DNA of 64,000 nt. Source: JAGNXB01 sp942490895. Lineage in GTDB: Bacteria; Bacteroidota; Bacteroidia; Chitinophagales; Saprospiraceae. The position numbers and the translations under genes were made by a program. The notes under the pieces are model-generated. The model saw nothing but the letters and a program-made list of their open reading frames with translations, was not told the origin of the DNA and made no database searches. Positions 53,904-62,129 of the stretch are shown piece after piece. Positions within the stretch are counted from its first letter, which is position 1. Each line of letters starts with the position of its first letter. Location: NCBI GenBank assembly GCA_942490895.1, contig CALNZC010000021.1:40157-104156 (forward strand), written 5' to 3'.

Positions 53904-55126
53904 CGGGCTATGGTTTGGGCCAGACGAATGCCTGAAAACATCCAGCGCAAATGCGGATGAAAGAAATTCCTGTAGGTCGGCCGACTGTGCTCCGCCGGGG
54001 TCGCGAAAGAAGCACCACGCAAGACATGCTGATTGACCATAAACTTGCCATTGTATTCACCCAGGGCACCCTGTGCTTTGCTGAAACCCGGATAGGGCAG
54101 ATAGGCACTACCTGTCCATTCCCATAATTTTCCCCAGTTGAACCGGCTGGCCGCCGCTTCCCATTCAAACTCTGTAGGCAGGCGCATGCCCTTCCATTCT
54201 GCAAAGGCACTGGCCTCATAATAATTGACATGCGTCACTGGCAGATCCGGGTCGACAGGTGCAAATCCGGTGTAAGAGTACGAATGCCACCTGCCATCCA
54301 CCAGGTGCCAATAGTGTGGAGCGATGATCCCCTGATTGCGGATATGATCCCAACCATCGGCATGCCACAGGTCAAATCGCTGATAACCTCCATCTCTGAT
54401 AAAATCCAGGTATTCAGCATTTGTCACCAGGCGATCCCCAATAGCATAGGGCTCGAGAAACACCCGATGAGGGGCCAGTTCATTGTCAAAACAAAAACCT
54501 GCCCCCTGATGGCCGATGGTTCGGATACCTTCCTCCAAGGGGATGAAGGTCATCTCGCCTTTTTCGGGTCTCAGTTGGAGAGAAGTATCAAAATCCGGAA
54601 AAGTGGGTTGATGTCCCAGGATGTATTTGATATCGTAGGCCAGAAGCTCCTGATGTTGCTGTTCGTGGTGGAGTCCCATCTCGATCAGATCGAAAACTGA
54701 CCGTTCTGGATCATTCCGGAGCAGGCTCGCCACATGGTCCGTTACATACTGCCGATAGGCCAATACCTGGTCGACCGTAGGGCGGGTCATCAAGCCTCGA
54801 TCTGGACGAAGGACCCGATCACCGGCATGGTTGTAATAGCTGTTGAACAGGAATGCAAAATCCGAGTCAAAACAAGTATAGCCCTTTTTGTAGGGCACAA
54901 GGACAAACTGTTCAAAAAACCAGGTGGTATGGGCCAGATGCCATTTGGGAGGGGAGACATCCACAATAGGCTGTACAGAATAGTCCTCGATCTGCAATGG
55001 AGCACAAAGGGATTCGGTATAATGACGGACGCGAAGAAAGTGTGATAACAAAACGACGATGTGGTAGTGGGTCCAAGGCCGGTGGCCAATACGGTTTTTC
55101 AAAAGTGCAGCTTGTTTCTCAACCAT
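53900..55126 (-). CDS. egtB: Ergothioneine biosynthesis protein EgtB (iron-dependent sulfoxide synthase)
   Basis: ATG 55126 (MVEKQAALLKNRIG) is chosen; the longer frame runs under kynU on the other strand. The 408-residue enzyme has an N-terminal DinB-like domain with the iron ligands in GLHHEQQHQELLAYDIKYI (HxxxHxE) and an earlier His in PPKWHLAHTTWFFE. Its C-terminal FGE-sulfatase-like domain has GMRLPTEFEWEAAASRFNWG, KLWEWTGSAYLPYPGF and HVLRGASFATP. EgtB joins hercynine to a sulfur donor with oxygen. EgtA and EgtC genes are absent locally, so a cysteine-using variant or distant genes are possible. Confidence 0.93.
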   Translation of the reverse strand: MVEKQAALLKNRIGHRPWTHYHIVVLLSHFLRVRHYTESLCAPLQIEDYSVQPIVDVSPPKWHLAHTTWFFEQFVLVPYKKGYTCFDSDFAFLFNSYYNHAGDRVLRPDRGLMTRPTVDQVLAYRQYVTDHVASLLRNDPERSVFDLIEMGLHHEQQHQELLAYDIKYILGHQPTFPDFDTSLQLRPEKGEMTFIPLEEGIRTIGHQGAGFCFDNELAPHRVFLEPYAIGDRLVTNAEYLDFIRDGGYQRFDLWHADGWDHIRNQGIIAPHYWHLVDGRWHSYSYTGFAPVDPDLPVTHVNYYEASAFAEWKGMRLPTEFEWEAAASRFNWGKLWEWTGSAYLPYPGFSKAQGALGEYNGKFMVNQHVLRGASFATPAEHSRPTYRNFFHPHLRWMFSGIRLAQTIAR

Positions 55127-55164
55127 AAAAAAGACGAGATGTTCACCGTGAAAGACATCCTCCC

Positions 55165-55172
55165 TACCTTTG
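55165..55172 (+). promoter_or_regulatory. -7 element of kynU, predicting a leaderless transcript
   Basis: TACCTTTG fits TAnnTTTG and ends 4 bp before the kynU ATG, so transcription should begin at or within a base or two of the start codon. Confidence 0.45.
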
Positions 55173-55176
55173 TGGG

Positions 55177-56451
55177 ATGAGTACGTATCAGGCCACCCTC
55201 GACTTTGCCCGTGAACTGGATCGCCAGGACCCCTTAAATGAATTCCGGGATCGTTTCCATCTTCCCCCTGCCCCGGACGGCAGTCCTTCGATATACCTGT
55301 GCGGAAACAGTCTGGGACTGCAGCCAAAATCCACCCGCGACTATGTGAATGCCGAACTGGACGACTGGGCCAAACTGGGCGTTGAAGGGCATGTGCATGC
55401 CCGTCATGCCTGGATGCCCTACCATGAGTTTCTGACCGAGAAAATGGCCCGAGTGGTCGGTGCCAAACCGGAAGAAGTGGTGGTGATGAACAGTCTGACG
55501 GTGAACCTCCACCTGATGATGGTCTCCTTTTACCTGCCGACCTCCAAGCGCCGCAAGGTGGTGATCGAGTACAGCCCCTTCCCATCCGACCGATATGCTG
55601 TGGCATCCCAGTTGCGCTATCATGGTTTCGACCCCCAAGATGACCTCATCGAGCTCCAGCCAAGGCCTGGTACAGATCAGATCCATTATGAGGACCTGGA
55701 AGCCTTAATGGCCAAGGAAGGGGATCAGATTGCCCTACTGCTAATCGGTGGAGTGAACTACTATACCGGACAGGCCTATGATATCAAACGCATCACGGCA
55801 CTAGGGCACCAATATGGATGCATGGTCGGTTTCGATCTGGCCCATGCCGCCGGCAATCTGAAACTCAATCTCCACGAGGATGGTCCTGACTTCGCAGCCT
55901 GGTGCTCATATAAGTACCTGAATTCAGGACCAGGATCACTGAGTGGTGTCTTTGTGCATGAACGTCATGCACAAAATGAACGCCTTCCACGTTTTTCCGG
56001 ATGGTGGGGCCATGACAAGGAAACACGTTTTCTGATGCCGGACGAATTCAAACCGATCCCGGGAGCAGAAGGATGGCAATTGTCCAATCCGCCCATCCTG
56101 CCTATGGCCGCTATGCGCGCCTCCCTCGACCTCTTTGATGAGGCGGGGATAGATCGGCTGGTCGATAAAACGCAAAAATTGACCGGCTATCTGGAATGGT
56201 TGCTGCATCAGTTAGACATTCCTCGACTTTCCCTGATCACCCCTGCTGATCCACAACAACGTGGGTGTCAACTTTCCATTCGGGTGGAGGGTGCAGACAA
56301 GTCCATCTTCAATCGATTATCTGCCCGTGGCATTATTGCTGACTGGCGAGAACCGGATGTGATCCGGGTCGCCCCTGTACCCCTTTACAACAGCTTTGAG
56401 GATGTGTTCCTGTTTGTGGAACGACTGGGGGAAGAAGTGGCGAGGAGTTGA
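55177..56451 (+). CDS. kynU: Kynureninase
   Basis: The 424-residue PLP enzyme cleaves kynurenine to anthranilate and alanine (or 3-hydroxykynurenine to 3-hydroxyanthranilate). Matching features are FRDRFHLPPAPDGSPSIYLC, GNSLGLQPKSTRDYVNAEL, the GVNYYTGQAYDIKRIT strand, VGFDLAHAAGNLKLNL, the PLP lysine in WCSYKYLNSGPG, and GWWGHDKETRFLM. Divergent from egtB with 50 bp between starts. No other tryptophan-degradation gene is adjacent. A role beside ergothioneine genes is not established. Confidence 0.95.
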   Translation: MSTYQATLDFARELDRQDPLNEFRDRFHLPPAPDGSPSIYLCGNSLGLQPKSTRDYVNAELDDWAKLGVEGHVHARHAWMPYHEFLTEKMARVVGAKPEEVVVMNSLTVNLHLMMVSFYLPTSKRRKVVIEYSPFPSDRYAVASQLRYHGFDPQDDLIELQPRPGTDQIHYEDLEALMAKEGDQIALLLIGGVNYYTGQAYDIKRITALGHQYGCMVGFDLAHAAGNLKLNLHEDGPDFAAWCSYKYLNSGPGSLSGVFVHERHAQNERLPRFSGWWGHDKETRFLMPDEFKPIPGAEGWQLSNPPILPMAAMRASLDLFDEAGIDRLVDKTQKLTGYLEWLLHQLDIPRLSLITPADPQQRGCQLSIRVEGADKSIFNRLSARGIIADWREPDVIRVAPVPLYNSFEDVFLFVERLGEEVARS

Positions 56452-56817
56452 GGAGGTTATGAGTTAAGTAGAAGAAACGCAACGTCGCAAAGACGCGAAA
56501 GCCAATTACAAATAATGGTTATTTCGTTATTGAGTTACTTCCTTCGGCAGTCAAGATTTCGATATTTCGAAAATACACCGCGCGAGCTCCAAAGGATTTA
56601 ACGGGAGTATCCTGGAAGCGAATAGCGAAAAATCATTCGTGATAACCTCTACGCCTCTCCTTTCCAAGGAGAAAGGAGCCATATCGTTTGGCCTTTTACC
56701 CATTACCCATTACCGGCCCACATAAAGCCAGCTACCTAGAGTGGCGCCAGCCACTGACGTAACCAGGCGAATAGCGAATAGCGAATAGCCCCGAGTACTC
56801 GGGGCGAACGGCGAAAT
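56452..56817. repeat. Repeat-phrase spacer with tandem GCGAATA and a palindrome
   Basis: No credible gene. GCGAATA occurs three times in tandem at 56767-56787, directly followed by the perfect palindrome CCCCGAGTACTCGGGG (56789-56804). The words TTTCGATATTTCG and TTATTTCGTTATTG are shared with 50042-50490. Confidence 0.7.
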
Positions 56818-56850
56818 AAAAAAGCCCGGACCAATGATCCGGGCTTTTTT
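56818..56850 (-). terminator. Bidirectional terminator after the OmpA gene
   Basis: AAAAAAGCCCGGA and TCCGGGCTTTTTT flank a 7-nt loop, 20 bp beyond the OmpA-family gene's stop. It can stop transcripts from either side. Confidence 0.9.
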
Positions 56851-56869
56851 ATTTCAGAGATAATTGAAA

Positions 56870-58933
56870 TTATTTATCCTCCTCGTAGCGAATCTCCACG
56901 GGCTCATCCAGGGTGGTGATCAGGATCTCCGTACGGCGATTGTATTGGTGCTGTTCTTCGGAACAATTCACACCTTCAGTGCAATGGTTACGCAACAGGG
57001 TCTCCCCATATCCCACAGCAGTAACTCGTGCAGGCTGAACACCCCGGCTGACCAGGTAGTTCTTTGCCGCAGAAGCACGAGATTCTGAAAGACGTTGATT
57101 AAACTTGTCACTACCCCGGCAATCGGTATGCGCACCCAGTTCTATCTCCATGGTAGGATACTTCTTGAGGAGGTCATACACCACATCTAATTCGTTGGCT
57201 GCACCAGGACGCAGGGTCGCTTTATTATAATCGTAATAAAGATGTTCTAAAACAATGACTGAACCCTCTCCGATCGGCTTGGCAGGAGCGGCCTCCACTG
57301 GTGTTCCAGAGAACGGCAGGAGGAGCAATTCTGCCTTCCGTGTTTCGGCATAATTTCCATCTGTGGTAGAGACTCTCGAGCGGCCCGGGATATACCCTTC
57401 CTTATTCGCGGACAGGGCGTAATCTGCAGCATCAGATAGACAATAGCTGAACGTACCGTTGATATCAGACTCCAGATACACAGGGGCGCCATTGGTCATT
57501 TCAATCACCACAGGAACATGGGCCATCAGAACGCCCGTCTTTTGATTTTTCACCCGACCTTCCAGCAGGAAGCAATCCTGAGGGCGGACCCGGATGACGA
57601 TCTCGTCTGCCGTCGGTTGGGCCGGAGAGGTATAATTGTATTCTTTGGTGATATAACCTGGCTTGGAGACCAGGATCAAATAATTCTGATCGATCTTCAT
57701 TTGGCCCAGCGCCATTCCATTGGCATCGGAACGCGTATCGGGGGCATTCAGATCAAGCGTCTTTTTTCGCACCAGGTTCAAAGTCAATTTGTCGGGAGTA
57801 GATGCTGCTGGCGCGAGGGCCATATCATAGATGGTTTCACCAGTGACAAATCCGTAAGGATCCTTTTCCAGTATGAAAATGCTGGCATCCGGGATAGGCT
57901 GGCCGGTTTTTTCGTCGACGATCTCCACCATCGCTCTGGCGACATAATTATCCATGTCACCAGCGAGAGAGTAAACGGATTCAAATTGGTAGATGTCATC
58001 CTTACCGGCTCCGCCCGGACGATCGGAGGAAAAGAATCCTCGTTTTCCATCATCCTCCAGGACAAAGCCCAGATCATCAAATGGTGTATTGAATGGTGCA
58101 CTGAAGATCTGTGGATGGACATCCGGCAGATTTCGAGTATTGACCGAAAAAATATCCAGTCCGCCCAATCCTTCATAACTGCCATCACTGGAATAAAAAA
58201 GATAGCCGCTGTAATGAATGAATGGGAAAACTTCATTGCCCTTGCTGTTGATGGCAGGGCCTAAATTGACAGGTTCACTCCAACCTTGCGTGGCACGATC
58301 GACAAACCAGATATCATAACCACCATATCCACCTGGCCGATCCGATGCAAAGAAGAGGCGTTTTCCGTCTCTGGATAAGGAGGGATGCTGGCAGGAATAT
58401 TCGTCGGCATTGAAGGGAAGTTCAGTGACATTCTCCCAATCCTGATTGCCCCGACGTGCTGTGTAGATCTTCAACCGTACCCGACCTTGATCATCCGCAC
58501 GTTGCATGCCGCGCTTTTGATTGTTGGAGGTAAAAAAGATCTGGTCCCCGTTTCGGGAAAAAGCCACTGGACCTTCATGCAGCTGAGAATTCAGCTGCCC
58601 TGAAAAAATCTCTGGCTCCACGGGGGTGCCATTGGGGTCAACCCGGGTATAGTAAAGTTCGAAATAGGTCTCTCCGATCTTGGGGTCCAAAAATCCACCC
58701 TTTTTGCGGGAGGAAACAAAGACCAGTCCATTGTTATAGAAAACGGGAGAAAAGTCCAGATGCTCGGTATTGATCGCCGTTGCATTGGTGATCATGATCC
58801 CTTTTCCTCCGGTCTTTTCATAGAACTTATCTGTCCCCTTTGTCTTGGAGGATCCAGATTGCTGACCGATCAGGCTAAAAGGCATGACCGCAAGGGCCAT
58901 GAGGACGAGGAGGTTGGGGAGTATGTTTCGCAT
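56870..58933 (-). CDS. OmpA-family protein with PD40 repeats (gliding/T9SS associated)
   Basis: ATG 58933 (MRNILPNLLVLMALAV) begins a clear signal peptide; the longer frame adds 21 unlikely residues. The 687-residue product has PD40 beta-propeller repeats (about 50-310: PVAFSRNGDQIFFTSNN, HPSLSRDGKRLFFASDRPGG, GFFSSDRPGGAGKDDIYQFE). One or two carboxypeptidase-regulatory-like beta-sandwiches follow (about 330-540). The C-terminal OmpA domain (ELGAHTDCRGSDKFNQRLSE and ASAAKNYLVSRGVQ) binds peptidoglycan. Architecture resembles PorE without its TPR part. It is the third gene of a unit after the adhesin and PorP/SprF genes (71 bp gap) and likely anchors that system to the cell wall. Confidence 0.9.
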   Translation of the reverse strand: MRNILPNLLVLMALAVMPFSLIGQQSGSSKTKGTDKFYEKTGGKGIMITNATAINTEHLDFSPVFYNNGLVFVSSRKKGGFLDPKIGETYFELYYTRVDPNGTPVEPEIFSGQLNSQLHEGPVAFSRNGDQIFFTSNNQKRGMQRADDQGRVRLKIYTARRGNQDWENVTELPFNADEYSCQHPSLSRDGKRLFFASDRPGGYGGYDIWFVDRATQGWSEPVNLGPAINSKGNEVFPFIHYSGYLFYSSDGSYEGLGGLDIFSVNTRNLPDVHPQIFSAPFNTPFDDLGFVLEDDGKRGFFSSDRPGGAGKDDIYQFESVYSLAGDMDNYVARAMVEIVDEKTGQPIPDASIFILEKDPYGFVTGETIYDMALAPAASTPDKLTLNLVRKKTLDLNAPDTRSDANGMALGQMKIDQNYLILVSKPGYITKEYNYTSPAQPTADEIVIRVRPQDCFLLEGRVKNQKTGVLMAHVPVVIEMTNGAPVYLESDINGTFSYCLSDAADYALSANKEGYIPGRSRVSTTDGNYAETRKAELLLLPFSGTPVEAAPAKPIGEGSVIVLEHLYYDYNKATLRPGAANELDVVYDLLKKYPTMEIELGAHTDCRGSDKFNQRLSESRASAAKNYLVSRGVQPARVTAVGYGETLLRNHCTEGVNCSEEQHQYNRRTEILITTLDEPVEIRYEEDK

Positions 58934-59004
58934 GCTATAGGGAAGATTGAGTGCTCGGTCAAAAGTTACCGATGAAAAACGAATTCTTTCGCTCAATTAG
59001 TACA

Positions 59005-59985
59005 TTATTTGAAAAAACGAGGATTATCGATCTCCGATGCCTCATCTTTTCCAAAGCAGAAGCGGAGTAAAGCTTCAAAGGTACCGTTTTGATAATCACG
59101 AATATCCGACAGGGCAATATCATACCCCACACTCAACAAAAAGTGCTGGCGGATACGGAATCCCAGGATGAGATCGATGGACTCGCCAAGGCCCGGATCA
59201 CGGTCTCCGCCAAAGCGATACGTCAACCCGGCATGGAATTGATCTTTCATCTCTAATGCCACATGCAGGTCTGCATCAAAGGGGGCGTTCTCCACGTATT
59301 TCAGCAGGAGCTGTGGATGGAGAGCCAGGAAGTTATTAAGGGTAATGCGATAGCCCCCGAGGGCATAATAATGGCGAAGTTCTGTTGAAGGTCGATCGGC
59401 ACCATTTCCAAAGTCAATGTTCCCTTCTACCAGACGAGGAACACCTGCACCAGCGTACCAATTCACGCCCTGGTAATAAATACCTGCCCCGAAATTAGGC
59501 AAGTACTTGGTCTGCAAACCCAAAGGGACACCAGGGTCCAAACTGATATCCTGGGTGCCTTTGACCCGTGCATCCCCGTAATCTTCCGCAAAGTATCGTA
59601 CTGACCCGGCCAATCCGACACCGAGGTATCCGCGACCCAGGGGAATGCGATAGCTGTAGGCCATTTCGGCGGTCACATTTCGTGTGATCCCGATGGAGGT
59701 TCGGTACAGGTTGATTCCCATGCCCACCCGTTGCTGAAACAAGGGCGTATTGAAGCTGACCATCTGCGTCTCTGGAGCACCTTCCAGACCAATCCATTGC
59801 TTGCGATAGATGAGGGACAGGCAAGGGCCGCCTTCACTTCCGGCAAAGCCTGGAGTGTAGAAGAGGCGGTTGAACATAAACTGGGTGAATTGCCCGTCTT
59901 GTTGACCGGAGATGGGCGTTATCCACAGAAGTGAGCCTATGCAGGCAAGCAGGAAAAGTCGGATCCGTTTCTGTTGCATGGCCAT
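59005..59985 (-). CDS. Type IX secretion system membrane protein, PorP/SprF family
   Basis: The 326-residue outer-membrane barrel protein has a signal peptide (LFLLACIGSLLWITPISG) and the family start QFTQFMFNRLFYTPGFAGSE, then LIYRKQWIGLEGAPETQMVS. It ends with GFRIRQHFLLSVGYDIALSD and ALLRFCFG. PorP/SprF proteins help export and anchor cargo carrying the gliding-associated (type B) C-terminal domain. The ATG overlaps the stop of the adhesin gene (TAATG), the usual adhesin-PorP pairing, so this PorP probably serves that adhesin. Confidence 0.93.
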   Translation of the reverse strand: MAMQQKRIRLFLLACIGSLLWITPISGQQDGQFTQFMFNRLFYTPGFAGSEGGPCLSLIYRKQWIGLEGAPETQMVSFNTPLFQQRVGMGINLYRTSIGITRNVTAEMAYSYRIPLGRGYLGVGLAGSVRYFAEDYGDARVKGTQDISLDPGVPLGLQTKYLPNFGAGIYYQGVNWYAGAGVPRLVEGNIDFGNGADRPSTELRHYYALGGYRITLNNFLALHPQLLLKYVENAPFDADLHVALEMKDQFHAGLTYRFGGDRDPGLGESIDLILGFRIRQHFLLSVGYDIALSDIRDYQNGTFEALLRFCFGKDEASEIDNPRFFK

Positions 59986-62129
59986 TAGTATTTGATGAGG
60001 AGAAATCCAGATTCCGGCAGTTCGCCATTCTGGAGATCCAGGATATAGAAATAAGTCCCCGGCGGCAGTATCTGACCGCTGTAGGACCCTGCCCAGTTGT
60101 TCATGTAAGGCGATGCTGCGAACACTTCATCTCCCCATTGATTAAAGATGGAAAGTCTGTTTTGGGGATATTCATCTGCCAGCACCAGACAGGGGATCAC
60201 CAGGATATCATTGACCCCGTCATTATTCGGAGTAATGATGGTGGGCATTTCACATCGGGGTTCCAGGCCGATCTCAAGGACCACGATAGCCTCTGCACAG
60301 ACACCCGGACATTTTTCACTACAGACTTGATACCGGAAAGTGACGGTCCCGGTATAGTTGGCGGGTGCCGTGTATCGATAGATCCCTTCGGCTACTTTTT
60401 CGATCTGACCAACTAAGGGTTGGGTGAGCAATTGAGTGGTCACCGGACCGAAGATCGCATCATTGGTCAGCACCTGAATCAGGGTTTGTCCGGCAAACGG
60501 AATGGCCAATGTGTCATGCGCGGCTAAGGGACCATACTCGTAATTGACGATGAGCGTATCCCGGGAGGATTCACCGCAGATCCCCTCATTCAATTCCCAG
60601 ACAAACACATTGAGTCCCGGCTGAAGGTTGCAGGCACCCGCACTGGTCTCTCCCAGACTATCGATCAGAACTCCCGGGTCATGAGAGGACCATCGGCCAG
60701 AACCGAGTTCGGTAAAATCCGCAGTCAGCGGCATGGACAAACAGCCATATCCGCAATCCTGGCGGTCTACACCGGCGTAGGCATCATCATCATAGTTGAA
60801 GACCTCCACAACAGCAGCGGAAGATGGGCACGCACCATTGTCGACTGTCCAGGTGAAGAAATAAGTGCTCCCCGGCTCGATATTCGTAATGTTCGAAGTG
60901 ACTTGGGAAGGGTTCACAATGGTCACACCAAGTCCGGCCTGACCTGTAGTCTGACTCCATGCTCCGGAATTCGGAGCAGGATTTACGGCTGTTACCGAAG
61001 CTTGCTTGGCCCGGCACAGTTCCAATGGTGATTCCACCATGGCCTGAACAGCCACTGAAACCGACGCGGTGTCAAAGTCAGTGCTGTAATTTTTGCATGC
61101 TCCGTTCGACAATGTCCAGGAGAAAATCAGCTGATCTCCGGGTAAATATCCGGTGACCTTCGTACAATTTGCATCTGGAGTGAGGAGGGTCACTGGCGTC
61201 CCTGCCGTCTGTTGCCACTGCCCGGCACCAATGGTCGGTGCCTGGGCGCAAAGCTCCAGGACTTCACCATTACAGATCTTCACATTTGGCCCTGCATTGG
61301 CAATCTGATTGGGGATGGTATTGATCTGTATGGAGTGAATCACAGAAGGTTTGGACTGGCAACCATCTACCGTGGTGATGGCGTAAAAGTCATACTTCCC
61401 TTCCTTGTATTTTCCCGGCAAATCGAGGGGGAGGAATGGCTGAATGCCGGAGTTGCCGATCAGGGTGTCTGTGTTGCCGTCAAACCAGGAATACGTCCCT
61501 CCCGGTAGACCACCGGTGAGGGTGAGCTGACAATTCGAAGGCACTTGAGCGCAGATCAATCCGCCACAGTTATCGGAGACCACCGGGGGTGAAGGGTTGG
61601 ATTTGACTTGCTGGAAAAACTCTTCTGACAATGGAGAGTAACAGCCATTCATCAGGATGCGCACCTGATAGCTACCGGTGAGGTTTGTCGTAGCGTTGGG
61701 AAGGACCAGGCAATTTCCGCCGGTTTGATTGGTGATCGGTCCCTGCCATTCATAGGTGGCCCCTGCCACGAAAGTCGCACAAGCGATCAGGGTATCCCCG
61801 GCACAAACGGGTGAATTGGTGGTGATGGCCGGAGGAAAGGGAATCGGATGAACAATGACGGTGATCTCGTTGGACTGATTGGAAATGCAACCATCCACGA
61901 TCACTTTCAACTTGTACTTGCCTCCCTGATTAATCGTAATCCCGGGAATGGTCAAGGTAGGAAAGAGGGTGGTGTCTTGTTTGAGGGGGCCCATCCAAAT
62001 GTATTTGACATCTCCTTCATAGGGATCGTCCGGGACATGAATAACCAATGTCTCCCCTGCACAAATCTCATAGGGATCCTTCGGAGCCGGATCGTCCACC
62101 TTGATCACAGGAGTGATCGGGTGTGTCAT
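59985..62129 (-). CDS. SprB-like adhesin, C-terminal part with gliding-motility C-terminal domain
   Basis: The open part of about 700 residues consists of Ig/PKD-like repeats rich in Cys, Gly and Thr (GATYEWQGPITNQTGGN, AGQWQQTAGTPVTLL, SGAWSQTTGQAGLGVTIV). It ends with the gliding-motility-associated (T9SS type B) domain: PTIITPNNDGVNDILVIPC, LSIFNQWGDEVF and LPPGTYFYILDLQNGE. This end targets the protein to T9SS and its PorP partner. The frame does not truly start here: it is the continuation of the frame at 62068-64000 after a one-base shift at the GGG run 62119-62121 (plus strand). Surface adhesin by family. Confidence 0.85.
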   Translation of the reverse strand: MTHPITPVIKVDDPAPKDPYEICAGETLVIHVPDDPYEGDVKYIWMGPLKQDTTLFPTLTIPGITINQGGKYKLKVIVDGCISNQSNEITVIVHPIPFPPAITTNSPVCAGDTLIACATFVAGATYEWQGPITNQTGGNCLVLPNATTNLTGSYQVRILMNGCYSPLSEEFFQQVKSNPSPPVVSDNCGGLICAQVPSNCQLTLTGGLPGGTYSWFDGNTDTLIGNSGIQPFLPLDLPGKYKEGKYDFYAITTVDGCQSKPSVIHSIQINTIPNQIANAGPNVKICNGEVLELCAQAPTIGAGQWQQTAGTPVTLLTPDANCTKVTGYLPGDQLIFSWTLSNGACKNYSTDFDTASVSVAVQAMVESPLELCRAKQASVTAVNPAPNSGAWSQTTGQAGLGVTIVNPSQVTSNITNIEPGSTYFFTWTVDNGACPSSAAVVEVFNYDDDAYAGVDRQDCGYGCLSMPLTADFTELGSGRWSSHDPGVLIDSLGETSAGACNLQPGLNVFVWELNEGICGESSRDTLIVNYEYGPLAAHDTLAIPFAGQTLIQVLTNDAIFGPVTTQLLTQPLVGQIEKVAEGIYRYTAPANYTGTVTFRYQVCSEKCPGVCAEAIVVLEIGLEPRCEMPTIITPNNDGVNDILVIPCLVLADEYPQNRLSIFNQWGDEVFAASPYMNNWAGSYSGQILPPGTYFYILDLQNGELPESGFLLIKY

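Noticed and set aside
53900..55606. Extended 568-residue EgtB with an N-terminal addition
   Set aside because: The extra 160 residues are antisense to kynU and compositionally artificial; the family start is at 55126.
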